A stretch of 64,000 nucleotides of DNA from Chitinophaga pinensis (GCA_902167325.1 LR632930.1:4464001-4528000); one strand, 5' to 3'. Shown: positions 7,442 through 17,290, numbered from the stretch's first letter. Numbers and translations: made by a program. Notes: generated by a model not told the origin, from the sequence alone.

Positions 7442-8584
7442 TTACTCGATGAGGCCCCTCGCCTTCAGCTGAGCCGCAGCTTCCATGAGCATGGCCCCGG
7501 ATAACTGGGTGCTGAGGTCGATCGTGGAGCCTGTGGCATTCCATTTACTGCCGAAAAGCACCTGGGGCCTTACCGTGGCCTGCAGCCAAAGGGTTTCCGC
7601 ATTCACTTTCAGGAAGCTCACGAACTTACCGGCATCCGTTGCCGGCAGATTGCCGTCGGTAATGAGCAGCAACATATAGCGCACCAGGATGCCTTTAAAA
7701 AGCCCGCCATCACCACCGCCTTCATCTTTCATCACATTCCCCTGTGTAAGATCGCCCGTAAGAGAGTTATTGGCGGTTTTAAGGGCATCGTTGAGGTAAA
7801 CCTGCTCACCGGTGATCTTATACAGCTCTACGGCAGCGCCCATGTAAACGCCCTGATTATAAGTGAATTTCCAATTTTTATTGGTGCCTGTACCATCGAG
7901 TCCATCCCAGACAAGCCCGGTTACGGGGTCTACAAGGTTGGTTTTCTGCCATTGGTAGATCTTCCGTGCCCAGTCCAGATCTTCCGGGTGACGGTTCAGC
8001 TGGTACATACGGGCGGCTATGATCCCGGCGGGTGCATTGGCCGGGGTATTTTTGTTCTTCCGCTCTTTGTTCCAGTAAATACCGCCACCCCAGGTATCGT
8101 CCCAGCCGCCTTTGATATCTGTCCACAGCAATTCCGCCACAGTTTTGTACTTCGCATCGCTGGTAACTTCAAAAGCACGGATACAGGCCAGTGCCATCCA
8201 TTCCATGTCATCGTAGAAATGATTGATATAGGTGTTGCCGTTACGGGTTTTCATGCCTTCGAGCAGCTCGTCCATCCGGGCTTTGATCTGCGGATCGTTC
8301 TTACGGATATAAGCATCCAGCAGCACATCCAGCGCATGGGCGTTTCGCCAGTAATGAAAGGTATTGGCGCCGGTGTGGTTTTCATTGTAGTACTTACCGG
8401 AGGCATTATAGAAGTTGGCTACCAGTGAATTGTACGATGAATCCGCGATCGACGGCCAGTTGAAAACGTAGTTCTTTTTACCCGCGCCGGGTCCCGGCCC
8501 ATCATCCACCGGCTCTTTCAAACAGCCGGAAAACGATAAGGCCAGCAAAACCAGCGAGGCGCTATATTTAATGATTTTCAGCAT
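7442..8584 (-). CDS. GH76 endo-alpha-1,6-mannanase lipoprotein
   Basis: This encodes a 380-residue glycoside hydrolase of family 76, whose members cut the alpha-1,6-mannan backbone of yeast or bacterial mannans. The adjacent catalytic aspartates are visible as D125-D126 in NHFYDDMEWMALA. Other family features are FHYWRNAHALD, TWGGGIYWN, and TYNQGVYMGAAVELY. The signal peptide ends in LSFSGC with lipidated Cys21, so the enzyme is probably anchored in the outer membrane, possibly facing outward as in other PULs. It is the last gene of PUL A, 12 bp after the SusE-like gene. It gives the strongest substrate clue for the locus: an alpha-1,6-linked mannan backbone. Confidence 0.9.
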   Translation of the reverse strand: MLKIIKYSASLVLLALSFSGCLKEPVDDGPGPGAGKKNYVFNWPSIADSSYNSLVANFYNASGKYYNENHTGANTFHYWRNAHALDVLLDAYIRKNDPQIKARMDELLEGMKTRNGNTYINHFYDDMEWMALACIRAFEVTSDAKYKTVAELLWTDIKGGWDDTWGGGIYWNKERKNKNTPANAPAGIIAARMYQLNRHPEDLDWARKIYQWQKTNLVDPVTGLVWDGLDGTGTNKNWKFTYNQGVYMGAAVELYKITGEQVYLNDALKTANNSLTGDLTQGNVMKDEGGGDGGLFKGILVRYMLLLITDGNLPATDAGKFVSFLKVNAETLWLQATVRPQVLFGSKWNATGSTIDLSTQLSGAMLMEAAAQLKARGLIE

Positions 8585-8596
8585 GTTGCGTGTTTG

Positions 8597-9730
8597 TTAT
8601 TTAATAATCACTTCATGAGTATACGCCTTATCAGCCCTGAAGTACACATGCACATCGCAGGCTTTGGTATCTACCTCGGTTTTGAACTTGTAGCAGAAAT
8701 TCCAGCGGTCGTTATTGGTGATGGGTTTCAATTCCCAGAAGGCTGCGGGCGTTGTGGAGGTAGGCCGGTTATTGTCGGCATTGGAGCTGCCGACCCATTC
8801 CTGTCCATCGGCTCCGGCGGCATTTTTCACATTCAGGCGGAACTTATAACGCTCATCGCGGCCCCAGCCTTCCTGTTTGAACGTGATGACCTTATCCGTA
8901 AATGACCAGGTGCCATTATTGGTGTAACTGAGTTCGTACATGATCTTATCATCCGGAGCAAACCACAGACCGATGCCTGTGATCTCGGTAACGGTTACTG
9001 CTGCGTTATTAAAATCAAGCCGCAGGCGGTATACTTTAGTGGCCCCTGCCTGTGTGGATTCACCTCCTTCACGGATAAGACTATTATCGAGGGAAAACAC
9101 GTTGGGTGTGCCGCTGTTACGGTCTGTAAATTTGTATTTCCCGGCTTTCAGGGAAGTATAGATCTCGAATACACCGGCAGTTACGGATTTGAGTTTCTGT
9201 GCTTTGGAGAGATCGGCCCCGGTTTCGGTAGCATCCCCGGTGAGGAACACATCCACCGGAATCTCGGCGAAGCCGTTCGGCCGCTCCACTTCGATAACCC
9301 TTGTTTCTTTGGCGGGCTGGATATTGAATCCTTTGGAAGCCAGCACCGTCCATTTCAGCTTACCGGTACCCAGTGCGGGGATGCCTGCCTTACCGGCCAG
9401 ACTGTTCAGGTCTTTATGTGAAAGGTTCAGCTTATTCTGCACACCGCCGCCATCGGAAGGTATCCGGGCAATGGGGTTACTGAAATCCCCGCTTTCCTTA
9501 TCGAATGCCACTTCATACAGCACCAGGGAGCCGTCTTCCGCACGGGCCTGGTCCCATTCAAAGAGTACGGTGGCACTGGTGGCAGGCTGCAGCTTGGTGA
9601 ATTTGTTATTAACTGGGGCGTTCAGCTTTTCCACCGTTTTGATATTGGTGTTGAGCGAATTTTCGTCCTTTTTGCACCCGCCGGCCATTAGCGCGGCGAG
9701 CATTGTAACTGTGGAGATATACTTAAACAT
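8597..9730 (-). CDS. SusE/SusF-like outer-membrane glycan-binding lipoprotein
   Basis: This encodes a 377-residue lipoprotein (lipobox ending at Cys19 in LMAGGC). It follows the SusE layout: an N-terminal Ig-like segment (about residues 35-145, with FEWDQARAEDGSLVLYEVAFD) and C-terminal beta-rich modules with aromatic residues (WFAPDDKIMYEL, TFKQEGWGRDERYKF) that could bind glycan. SusE-type proteins sit on the cell surface and help capture oligosaccharides for SusC/SusD. The gene lies between SusD (30 bp upstream) and GH76 (12 bp downstream) in PUL A, so an alpha-mannan ligand is likely by context. Confidence 0.85.
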   Translation of the reverse strand: MFKYISTVTMLAALMAGGCKKDENSLNTNIKTVEKLNAPVNNKFTKLQPATSATVLFEWDQARAEDGSLVLYEVAFDKESGDFSNPIARIPSDGGGVQNKLNLSHKDLNSLAGKAGIPALGTGKLKWTVLASKGFNIQPAKETRVIEVERPNGFAEIPVDVFLTGDATETGADLSKAQKLKSVTAGVFEIYTSLKAGKYKFTDRNSGTPNVFSLDNSLIREGGESTQAGATKVYRLRLDFNNAAVTVTEITGIGLWFAPDDKIMYELSYTNNGTWSFTDKVITFKQEGWGRDERYKFRLNVKNAAGADGQEWVGSSNADNNRPTSTTPAAFWELKPITNNDRWNFCYKFKTEVDTKACDVHVYFRADKAYTHEVIIK

Positions 9731-9760
9731 GACAGTGCGATTGATGTAGTTTGAAATGAT

Positions 9761-11368
9761 TTACCATTCGGGGTTCTGGCCAAGGTTCTTATTCTGATCG
9801 CGCTCAGCGGTGGGTACCGGCCAGAGGTAATGCTTCGGGTTCTCGAAGCGGCGGTTCTCCACGATGATGTATCCGTTGGGGTCTCTGTTGAAAGCCCCTG
9901 AGGTTACTTTAATGCCGCGAACCGGTTTGGCCAGCACGGTTTGCGCAGTTTTCCAGCGGCGGATATCGAAAGCACGGATGCCTTCAAAAGCCAGTTCCGC
10001 CCTTCTTTCCCTCCGTACGATCTCCCGCAGGATTTCCTTAGTGGCGCCTGCAGGGTATTCCGTAGCCCCGGCATCGGTAAAGCCTGCACGGATACGCAGG
10101 GCGCGGATGGTCTTGTTCCAGGTATCGGCATCGAGCTGGCCGGCTTCGTTCTTAGCTTCTGCAAAGCCCAGCAGCACCTCGGCATACCGGATCATGGGCA
10201 GGTTGAGTCCTGAGTTATAGTTAGGCGCGGTGGGATCATAATGCTTCCGGAAGTAGTAGCCCGTGGGTGAAGCGCCCTGATCGTCCACGCTATTGGTGGC
10301 GGGGTTGGAACCCGGTTGTGTAAGAATGGTTTGGGTACGCCCTTCAAAGTCCACGATCGTTGCGCCATGATGAATGATGGTGGCATTGAACCGGGGATCG
10401 CGGTTGGTGTAGGGATCGTTTTCATTGTATCCGGAACCCGCTTCGCGGATACCTTTTCCGTTGGTCATAATGTAATCGTCTACCAGGTCCTGCGTAGGTA
10501 CGAGCACGCTTCTGAGCAGGGCTACCGTTTGCGGCAGGAAGCTCCGCTGGGTGCTGTAGGTGCGGCCACCACCGTATTGCAGATCGAGGATCACTTCATT
10601 ATTGAATTCATTCGCTGGTTTAAACAGGTTCGCGTAATTACCTAATAATCCGTACGTTCCGTTTCGTGTACTGTTCATCAGCAAGGCGTATTCCTGTGTG
10701 GCCAGGTCCCATTCTCCTTTCCAGAGCCTTACCCTTGCAGCGAGGGCTATGGCAGCCCCACGGGTAATACGGCCCCTGTCTTTCTCCGCATAATCCACAT
10801 TCACCGGAAGATCGGCGCGGATGGCAGTAAGCTCTTCCAGTACAAAACGGATGACCTCATCCCGGCTGGTACGGGCGATGGTCCTGGAGGCATCTACGGA
10901 TATGAGATCGAGGTAGAAAGGAACGCTTCCGTACCAGTCGGCCATATTGAAATAAGCCCATGCGCGGATAAAGCGGGCCTCGGCCACTATACGGCGGCGT
11001 AGTGTTTCATCCATATTAGGCACCTTGGTGATGTTGAGTACTACCACATTACACTTGCGGACCGCACGGTAATGGTACCCCCATTCTTCGCGGACCCTTG
11101 CATGTGAGGGGTCGTAACTGCCTCCGGCGATGAGCGATACCCCGCTGAAACCGCCTCCGGCAACGTAGGCATTGTCGCTCAGGGCCTCGTTCCCGAAATA
11201 GAACCCGTCGCCGTACATGTTCTCATAGCAGCTGGTGAGCGCATCCTGTGCATCCTGTGCATCGCGCCAGTAAGCTTCTTCCGTGAACTCCCGCGTATTG
11301 GGCTGCTCCAGTTTACGGCAGCTGGCAAACAGGGCAAAACAGGCTATGGTGAAGATCAATTGTTTCAT
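9761..11368 (-). CDS. SusD/RagB outer-membrane lipoprotein, PUL A
   Basis: This encodes a 535-residue SusD-family glycan-binding lipoprotein. The signal peptide MKQLIFTIACFALFASC gives lipidated Cys17, which fixes the ATG at 11368 and rejects an upstream in-frame codon at 11449. The TPR-like core shows RFIRAWAYFNMADWYGSVP, and the C terminus has the family ending ERRAELAFEGIRAFDIRRW with HYLWPVP and NPEW. SusD forms a lid on the SusC barrel and delivers glycan to it. The gene starts 13 bp after SusC and belongs to the PUL A operon. Confidence 0.95.
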   Translation of the reverse strand: MKQLIFTIACFALFASCRKLEQPNTREFTEEAYWRDAQDAQDALTSCYENMYGDGFYFGNEALSDNAYVAGGGFSGVSLIAGGSYDPSHARVREEWGYHYRAVRKCNVVVLNITKVPNMDETLRRRIVAEARFIRAWAYFNMADWYGSVPFYLDLISVDASRTIARTSRDEVIRFVLEELTAIRADLPVNVDYAEKDRGRITRGAAIALAARVRLWKGEWDLATQEYALLMNSTRNGTYGLLGNYANLFKPANEFNNEVILDLQYGGGRTYSTQRSFLPQTVALLRSVLVPTQDLVDDYIMTNGKGIREAGSGYNENDPYTNRDPRFNATIIHHGATIVDFEGRTQTILTQPGSNPATNSVDDQGASPTGYYFRKHYDPTAPNYNSGLNLPMIRYAEVLLGFAEAKNEAGQLDADTWNKTIRALRIRAGFTDAGATEYPAGATKEILREIVRRERRAELAFEGIRAFDIRRWKTAQTVLAKPVRGIKVTSGAFNRDPNGYIIVENRRFENPKHYLWPVPTAERDQNKNLGQNPEW

Positions 11369-11381
11369 AACGATGTGTTTA

Positions 11382-14300
11382 TCAGAATTTGATGTCGAGT
11401 CCAAACGCGTAGGTTGCCGCGTTGGGATAGTTACGCCCTGCAATGGCATTGTAGTTGGAGAACCCCATCTTATCGTCGTATTGGGTGAACTCCGGATCTA
11501 CCCCGATTTCCCGGAAGCGTTTAGGCATAAGGGTCAGCATGTTTTGCCCCGTCAGGTAGAACCGTACTCCCTGTATCCGCAACCGGTCGGTAACCGATTT
11601 AGGCAGCGAGTATCCCAGTTGCAGGTTCTTCAGGCGTATATATTTGGTATCGAACATCCAGTAATCGGAATAAGCAAAGTTGTTGGCATTGGCGGTACCG
11701 ATGGTGAGCCGTGGATAGGAAGCACCGGGATTGTTGGGCGTCCAGCGGTCGAGGTGCTGCACCATGGCGTGGTCTTCGTTGTTGTGGAAGGCTTCCACGA
11801 TATCACCCCGGAGGAACTGCGAGCGTTTACCCACTCCCTGCCAGAACATGGTAAAATCGAACTGCTTCCAGGTAAGGTTATAGTTCAGTCCGAAGGTGTA
11901 CCGGGGGAAAGGGTTGCCGAACACGAAACGGTCGTCTGCATCTATCACTCCGTCGCTGTTACGATCCACATACCGGATATCGCCGGGCATCACCTGCTGG
12001 TTAAATGCGAACGGTACTTTGGGGGCACCCTTCAGATCGTCGAGGTTCTGGTACAGTCCGTTGGATTTATACCCGTAGTACGAAGCGATGGGGAATCCTT
12101 CGCGGATGATATAGCTGAAGTCGGACCCGCGTATGGATTCCTGTCCGAACCGGAGTACTTTGTTCAGGTTATCGGACACATTGCCGCTGAAGGTATGATT
12201 GAATGCCCCTGTTTTGGCGCGCCAGGTTACAGTTACTTCCCATCCTTTGTTCATCACTTCACCGGCATTCTGCAGGCTTGATCCGATACCTGCCGTGCCG
12301 GGCACTTCCTGGAACAGGTAAATACCGGTGGTACGCTTATCGAAGTAATCGAAGGAAACCGACAGCTTGTTATTCAGGAATTCCGCATCCACTCCATAGT
12401 TAGCCATGGCGGAAGTTTCCCATTCCAACAGCTCGTTGTAAGGTGAGAAGTCGGCACCGGGATTGGCGGTATTGTTAAACGGATATTTGTTCGGGTTGAT
12501 GGACACTCGGGCCAGGTAGTTGAACCCGCCGATATTGGAATTACCCACCTTACCCCATGAATACCGGAGTTTGAGGTTCCCGAACTTATCCCGTACATCC
12601 TGCAGGAAAGGCTCGTCGGTAACCCGCCAGCCCAGTGAGAATGCAGGGAACAATTGCCAGCGGTGACCGGGCGCTAATTTAGATGACCCGTCGTACCGCC
12701 AGGTGAACTCTGCGAGGTAACGGTCTTTAAACACGTAGTTGAACCGGCCGAACAGGGAATTGAGTGCAAAGAGATTGGGGTTTACCAGCTCGTTGTAAGT
12801 ACCGATGGTGGCATAGTCCAATGTGCCATCAGGCTTTGGGATGTAGCCGCCGCCAATGCTCCAGTCGTCGTCCAGATTGGTGGTGCCGTACCGGGTAGCA
12901 CGCAGACCGTAATACTCATTCACCGCATCGCTTCTGCCCCCTACCTGCAATTTCACGTAATGGTCTTTAGCGAAAGTGTTTTCATACTCCGCAGTGGCGT
13001 ATACGTTGGTGGTGAGGTCTTTATACTGGGCCATCGACTGCTGATTATATATCGGCGGATTGGCCGTGGTATAGTACGGGGCGTAGCTATATTTGTTCTG
13101 ACGGTAATTGTGGCTGTTGATGGTATAGTTCCCGGAAGCGTTGAGGTTGATCCTGAAATGCTTCAGGGGAGTGATGGTTACATCTACCCCGCCCAGCAGG
13201 TTATCGCGCTCGGTGCGGTTGTATCCGCCATACACCAGTTGTGCAATAACGTTGTTGCTGTTGAGCGCAGGCACTACGAAGTTGCCCAGAGAATCCTTCA
13301 CGGCATAGATCCTCGGGGTACGCATGGCATCGCGCATCAGGATACCGATATCGGCCTGCTGGCGGTTGAACCAGGATTTGCTGTAGGCCATGTTCACATT
13401 CACCTGCACATATTTACTCACTTCCACGCTCACATTGGCGCGGGCGTTATAGCGGCGGTAGCCGAGGTTCAGATCATCGGGCACGTATTTATTGGCCAGC
13501 ATGTTCCCCTGATTCACATACCCGAGGGATATGAGGTAGCTGGTGCTTTTGCCGCCGCCGGTGAGGCTCAGACTGTGATTCTGCTGGGGTGTTTTATCCC
13601 GGATCATCTCTTTCAGATACGCCGGTTCGGAACCCCGTGTTTTCCAGTGACTGATCTGCTCCGGTGCATATTGAGGCGTTTTCCCTGAATTCACGAGCGC
13701 CTCGTTTTTGAGGGTCATGTATTCCCAGCCTTCCATTTGGCGGGGCAGTGCGGTAGGCGTTTGCAATCCGTACATCCCGTTGTATTGCACCGAGGGCCGC
13801 TGATCTTTTGTGCCGCGTTTGGTGGTAATGTAGATGACACCGTTTGCCGCCTGCGATCCGTAAATGGCGGAAGATGCTGCATCTTTCAATACGGAGATGC
13901 TTTCCACATCGTAGGGATTGAGGTTCTGCAGTCCGTCTTTACTCGTCTGCACCCCATCGATAATGATGAGGGGAGCGTTATCGGTAAGGGAGCCTACGCC
14001 GCGGATGTTGAGGATGAGGGAAGCACCGGGTTCAGCGGTACCCTGTTGCAGGGTGAGGTTGGGCGCGGTACCCTGCAGTGCCTGGAACATGTTGGTAACA
14101 GGACGGCTCTCAATGTCTTTAGTGGAAATGGTACTGATAGCAGCTGTTACCTGTCCCTTTTTCTGGGAGCCGTATGCCGTGATCACCACTTCGCTGAGCG
14201 CTTTGGTATCGGTACGGAGCAGCACGGTAATTTCGGCGCGGCCGCCGATGGGTACTTCGGAAGGGAGGTAACCCACGTAGGTGCATACAAGCGTACCGTC

Positions 14301-14879
14301 TGCACTACCAGCAGGAACCTGGAGGGTGAAGCCGCCATTTTCATTTGTCACGGTACCAATAGCAGGATTGCCTTTGAGGCGGATATTTACTCCGGGGAGA
14401 CCTTCGCCGTTTTCGCCCACCACCCGGCCTTTAACGGTGATGTTTTCCTGCTGCCCGAACACGGCGGCTGTTACGTTTCCCTGTTTCAGGATAATCTTGT
14501 TACTGATAAGCTCATACCGGATGTTGAGCGGTGAGAGGAGCATGTCGAGGATCTCGTTGAGCTGCCTGTCTTTCACATGCAGGGTAATTTTCCGGGTGAT
14601 GGCGATCTCGTCATTGGAATACACAAACACATAGGGTGTTTGCTGTTCGATACGGTCGAGGACGGAGGAGAGTTTCTCATCGCGGACCTGTAGACTGAGG
14701 CGGTTTTCCGTTTGTTTGCGGGGATTGTCCTTTGCCTGATCCGCCGACTGGCGGATGGTGCTGGCAGCCCATGCTTCCTGCGCGCGGAGGTCGAGCATAC
14801 ACAGGAGTGCAGCACAGAAGGCGGCGGCGCGGAGCAACGAACGGAAGGGACCCGGCTTGCATAGCGGTCTTACTTTCAT
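11382..14879 (-). CDS. SusC/RagA TonB-dependent transporter with N-terminal STN domain, PUL A
   Basis: This encodes a TonB-dependent outer-membrane transporter of about 1165 residues. In order it has a signal peptide, an STN (secretin/TonB short N-terminal) domain near residues 60-115 (LSSVLDRIEQQTPYVFVYSN), a carboxypeptidase-regulatory-like domain (VKGRVVGENGEGLPGVNI), a plug (SVLKDAASSAIYGSQAANGV) and a 22-strand-type barrel ending in AFGLDIKF. The STN domain marks transporters that signal to a FecR anti-sigma factor, and a FecR gene lies 34 bp upstream. I chose the ATG at 14879 because the signal peptide begins there. A start at 14921 would overlap FecR by 8 bp and cannot be excluded. It probably imports mannan-derived oligosaccharides. 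Confidence 0.95.
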   Translation of the reverse strand: MKVRPLCKPGPFRSLLRAAAFCAALLCMLDLRAQEAWAASTIRQSADQAKDNPRKQTENRLSLQVRDEKLSSVLDRIEQQTPYVFVYSNDEIAITRKITLHVKDRQLNEILDMLLSPLNIRYELISNKIILKQGNVTAAVFGQQENITVKGRVVGENGEGLPGVNIRLKGNPAIGTVTNENGGFTLQVPAGSADGTLVCTYVGYLPSEVPIGGRAEITVLLRTDTKALSEVVITAYGSQKKGQVTAAISTISTKDIESRPVTNMFQALQGTAPNLTLQQGTAEPGASLILNIRGVGSLTDNAPLIIIDGVQTSKDGLQNLNPYDVESISVLKDAASSAIYGSQAANGVIYITTKRGTKDQRPSVQYNGMYGLQTPTALPRQMEGWEYMTLKNEALVNSGKTPQYAPEQISHWKTRGSEPAYLKEMIRDKTPQQNHSLSLTGGGKSTSYLISLGYVNQGNMLANKYVPDDLNLGYRRYNARANVSVEVSKYVQVNVNMAYSKSWFNRQQADIGILMRDAMRTPRIYAVKDSLGNFVVPALNSNNVIAQLVYGGYNRTERDNLLGGVDVTITPLKHFRINLNASGNYTINSHNYRQNKYSYAPYYTTANPPIYNQQSMAQYKDLTTNVYATAEYENTFAKDHYVKLQVGGRSDAVNEYYGLRATRYGTTNLDDDWSIGGGYIPKPDGTLDYATIGTYNELVNPNLFALNSLFGRFNYVFKDRYLAEFTWRYDGSSKLAPGHRWQLFPAFSLGWRVTDEPFLQDVRDKFGNLKLRYSWGKVGNSNIGGFNYLARVSINPNKYPFNNTANPGADFSPYNELLEWETSAMANYGVDAEFLNNKLSVSFDYFDKRTTGIYLFQEVPGTAGIGSSLQNAGEVMNKGWEVTVTWRAKTGAFNHTFSGNVSDNLNKVLRFGQESIRGSDFSYIIREGFPIASYYGYKSNGLYQNLDDLKGAPKVPFAFNQQVMPGDIRYVDRNSDGVIDADDRFVFGNPFPRYTFGLNYNLTWKQFDFTMFWQGVGKRSQFLRGDIVEAFHNNEDHAMVQHLDRWTPNNPGASYPRLTIGTANANNFAYSDYWMFDTKYIRLKNLQLGYSLPKSVTDRLRIQGVRFYLTGQNMLTLMPKRFREIGVDPEFTQYDDKMGFSNYNAIAGRNYPNAATYAFGLDIKF

Positions 14880-14913
14880 AACGTTTAAATGTGGTGATAA
14901 AAGGAACGGGTGC

Positions 14914-15948
14914 TTATTCACTGATCAGCAAAGTGCTGTCGGTGATCGTATATCGGAAATTTTTAGATCTGGAGAGGTAGAAGAGTATTTCGGGCAGACT
15001 GTTGTTCCGGAATGCGCCGGTCATCCGGTAATGGCGGGGCGCATCGGAATCGAATTGTACTTTCTTCCCGAAGGTCCGTTCCAGTTCGCGGCAGATATCT
15101 TCGAGGGGGGCATCGCGGAAAACGAGGCCGCCGTCTGTCCAGGCACGGTCTTCTTCTCCGGAAGTGATGGCTTTTTCAGGCCGTTCGTATGCATCATTCC
15201 AGGTAACTTTTTCATCGGGGGTGATGTAAAAGGTGTCCGGCTTACGGTCGGCATCGGTGTATTTTGGAATGAAGGCTACTTTGCCGGTGGTAACGGATGT
15301 TTTAACAGGCTCATTATCGTAGGCGCGCACGTTAAAGGAGGTACCCAGTACGCGGATGGTTCCTTTGTTCAGGTGAACGGTGAACGGTTTGCCGGGATTA
15401 CTGGTTACCTGGAAGAAGGCCTCGCCGGTGAGGAATACTTCACGGCTGTGGGGACCGAAGTTTTCCGGATAAGAGATCTTCGAATCTGCGTTGAGCCATA
15501 TTTTGGAACCGTCGGCCAGTTCGAGTACTGCGCGGATGGCTTTGGCGTTCTGGCGGTGCATCCAGCGGACGGTATCCGTTTCCGGATAGAATTCGGTGAC
15601 ATCGTTCCTGTTAGATGACGGACCCCATAAAGCCCAGGTGCTTCCGATGAGCAGGAATACTGCGGCGGCGGCATACCACCGGTAGCGTGCTCCCCTCCTG
15701 TCTGAGGTTGGTGATGCGACGGGCTCACCTCCTCTGATGCGGGAAAGGGTACGCTCCAGAGCCTGCTCGGTGCCTGCGCTGGTATGGAGCGGGGCGTTGT
15801 TGCAATAGCGCTGGAGGAGCTGGGCACGGGCTTGTAAAGCAGGGTCTTCCGCGAGGAGGGATTCCAGTTCGCGCAATTCCGCTTCGGTAGCCTCGTTGGC
15901 TAACCGGGCAGCCAGCAGCCGGATGATTCTTTCTTCGTTCGTCATCAT
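14914..15948 (-). CDS. FecR-family anti-sigma factor
   Basis: This encodes a 344-residue inner-membrane anti-sigma factor. The N-terminal cytoplasmic part (about 1-85) has EATEAELRELESLLAEDP, a single membrane helix lies near residues 88-108 (YRWYAAAAVFLLIGSTWALW), and the periplasmic FecR domain follows (SKISYPENFGPHSREVFLTG, then FTVHLNKGTIRVLGTSFNVR). The C-terminal DUF4974-type module (VQFDSDAPRHYRMTGAFRN) is expected to contact the STN domain of the SusC encoded next. It should hold the sigma factor encoded upstream inactive until substrate binds the transporter. The 585-bp gap to the sigma gene is unusually large for this arrangement and contains a repeat block. Confidence 0.93.
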   Translation of the reverse strand: MMTNEERIIRLLAARLANEATEAELRELESLLAEDPALQARAQLLQRYCNNAPLHTSAGTEQALERTLSRIRGGEPVASPTSDRRGARYRWYAAAAVFLLIGSTWALWGPSSNRNDVTEFYPETDTVRWMHRQNAKAIRAVLELADGSKIWLNADSKISYPENFGPHSREVFLTGEAFFQVTSNPGKPFTVHLNKGTIRVLGTSFNVRAYDNEPVKTSVTTGKVAFIPKYTDADRKPDTFYITPDEKVTWNDAYERPEKAITSGEEDRAWTDGGLVFRDAPLEDICRELERTFGKKVQFDSDAPRHYRMTGAFRNNSLPEILFYLSRSKNFRYTITDSTLLISE

Positions 15949-16534
15949 ACTACATGGGAACTGTTTGCCTGTTCCGGTGCTTTGGGTAATTGCCTGTGAG
16001 GGATAACCTGCACATCTTATTGTTTATCAATTCCTAACCTTATCTTTTGCCTGCTATCGGCCTACCTTCACTTTTGCATACAGCCTTCACGGGTTATGCT
16101 TCCATTTACTCTGAATTTCCTTTTCACCTTATTGGACTATTCTTTCAACCTTCACTTTGGTGCTTTCGTGGTCGTTTTTAATCCTAAACCCTTTATTACC
16201 AATTCGTTCAGGGTTCTCATTCCGTGGAAGCCGTTTTGCAAAACCTACTGACATGCTACTGACATCCTTCAGTGATCCTTCAGTGGTGTTCAGTGGTGGT
16301 ATAGGTTTGAGGGTGTTTGACTGGAGGATCACTGAAGGTTCACTGAAGGATCACTGAAGGTTTATGCCTTTTAATCCCAGTGTTTCCCCGTGACCTTTCC
16401 ATCAATTTACCCATGCCTCCGGTTTGGCTACCTTTCACCCCGCTTTATCCCTGCAGTAACCCTCCTCTTCCCCCACTCCTTCCCTGCCTTACCTATCAGT
16501 GAATATTTTCAATCCTGTAATGGAATATCTTCAA
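15949..16534. other. Long gap between sigma factor and FecR genes
   Basis: This 586-bp non-coding stretch separates the sigma factor stop from the FecR start on the minus strand. The parts outside the repeat block at 16245-16360 are pyrimidine-rich on the plus strand and hold no supported gene. Because the sigma factor and FecR genes are normally adjacent, the gap looks like an insertion of repeat material, or FecR has its own promoter here. Confidence 0.5.
16245..16360. repeat. 11-bp-period repeat block in two opposite orientations
   Basis: The left arm has units of 11 bp: CTACTGACATG (16245), CTACTGACATC (16256), then CCTTCAGTGAT (16266), CCTTCAGTGGT (16277) and a partial GTTCAGTGGTG (16288). 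The right arm has ATCACTGAAGG (16328), TTCACTGAAGG (16339) and ATCACTGAAGG (16350). The right arm is the reverse complement of the left-arm CCTTCAGTGAT units. The arms could fold back on each other with a loop of about 30 nt. The CTGAAG core and 11-bp period are shared with the block at 44183-44270. Confidence 0.85.
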
Positions 16535-17167
16535 TTATCGCATCCAGCCTTCCAGTATCAACAGCAGCAATCCAATTGCCGGGGGTAGTTTACCGCCGCG
16601 GCGGAGCTTTTCCGGTAGCCAGGGACCTACTGCTTCATGGAGCCGGTGTACTGCACGGAACAATTGCGTTTCCACCGTCCGGGGGGATATGTTGAGGATC
16701 TGGGCTACCTCTTTATAGCGGAACCCTTCTTCCTTGATCAGCCTGAACACTTTGCGGCATTGGTCCGGTAAACGGTTTACTTCGGCATCCAGCAGCAGCA
16801 TCATCTCTTTCCATTCCATATCACTGCCGGGATCACTCCCGTTTGCCAGCTCCCATTCCCCGTTCTCTAAAGAGGTGACCCGCATATTGGAATACTTCTC
16901 CAGGTAATGGTAAGCATGATTCCGCACCGCAACGAACAGATACACTTCCAGGTTCGCCACTTCCATGAGCTGCCCACGCTTCTCCCATACCTTCACGAAT
17001 ACATCAGACACTACTTCCTCCGCGGCTTCCCGGGAGTGAACGTATTGCATGCAAAAACGTAGTAAACGGTCATACAGCAGCCTGAACAGCGAAGCAAAGG
17101 CCTGTTCGCTGCCATAACGTGCAATTTCCGCTTGCAACTCCCGTATGTGCTGGTTGCTGTCTGGCAT
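16535..17167 (-). CDS. ECF-type RNA polymerase sigma-70 factor
   Basis: This encodes a 210-residue extracytoplasmic-function sigma factor of the Bacteroidota type. Region 2 is about residues 25-95 (LLRFCMQYVHSREAAEEVVS, then DVFVKVWEKR), and region 4 is about 125-180 with the helix-turn-helix FRYKEVAQILNISPRTVETQ. It should be held by the FecR protein encoded downstream and released when the STN-bearing SusC binds its ligand, then transcribe PUL A. A short hydrophobic C-terminal tail (LPPAIGLLLLILEGWMR) beyond region 4 is present; such tails occur in this group. The start ATG at 17167 gives the expected length. Confidence 0.93.
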   Translation of the reverse strand: MPDSNQHIRELQAEIARYGSEQAFASLFRLLYDRLLRFCMQYVHSREAAEEVVSDVFVKVWEKRGQLMEVANLEVYLFVAVRNHAYHYLEKYSNMRVTSLENGEWELANGSDPGSDMEWKEMMLLLDAEVNRLPDQCRKVFRLIKEEGFRYKEVAQILNISPRTVETQLFRAVHRLHEAVGPWLPEKLRRGGKLPPAIGLLLLILEGWMR

Positions 17168-17290
17168 ATGCCCTATAACTGATTTGGCTGATGGAACGGC
17201 GTGGAAACCGTTGTCAGAGAAAGGACCGGTAATTATGGAAAATTACTTACAAGAAGTGAAAATAAATTTTGGACGGTGCTGCCGGGCATA

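Noticed and set aside
11283..12281. Plus-strand frame of 332 codons, and similar frames at 25886-26878 and 14755-15618
   Set aside because: All are shadows opposite the SusC or FecR genes, with compositions typical of antisense frames.
16245..16360. Possible CRISPR array
   Set aside because: Units are only 11 bp, contiguous and without spacers, and no cas genes are present.
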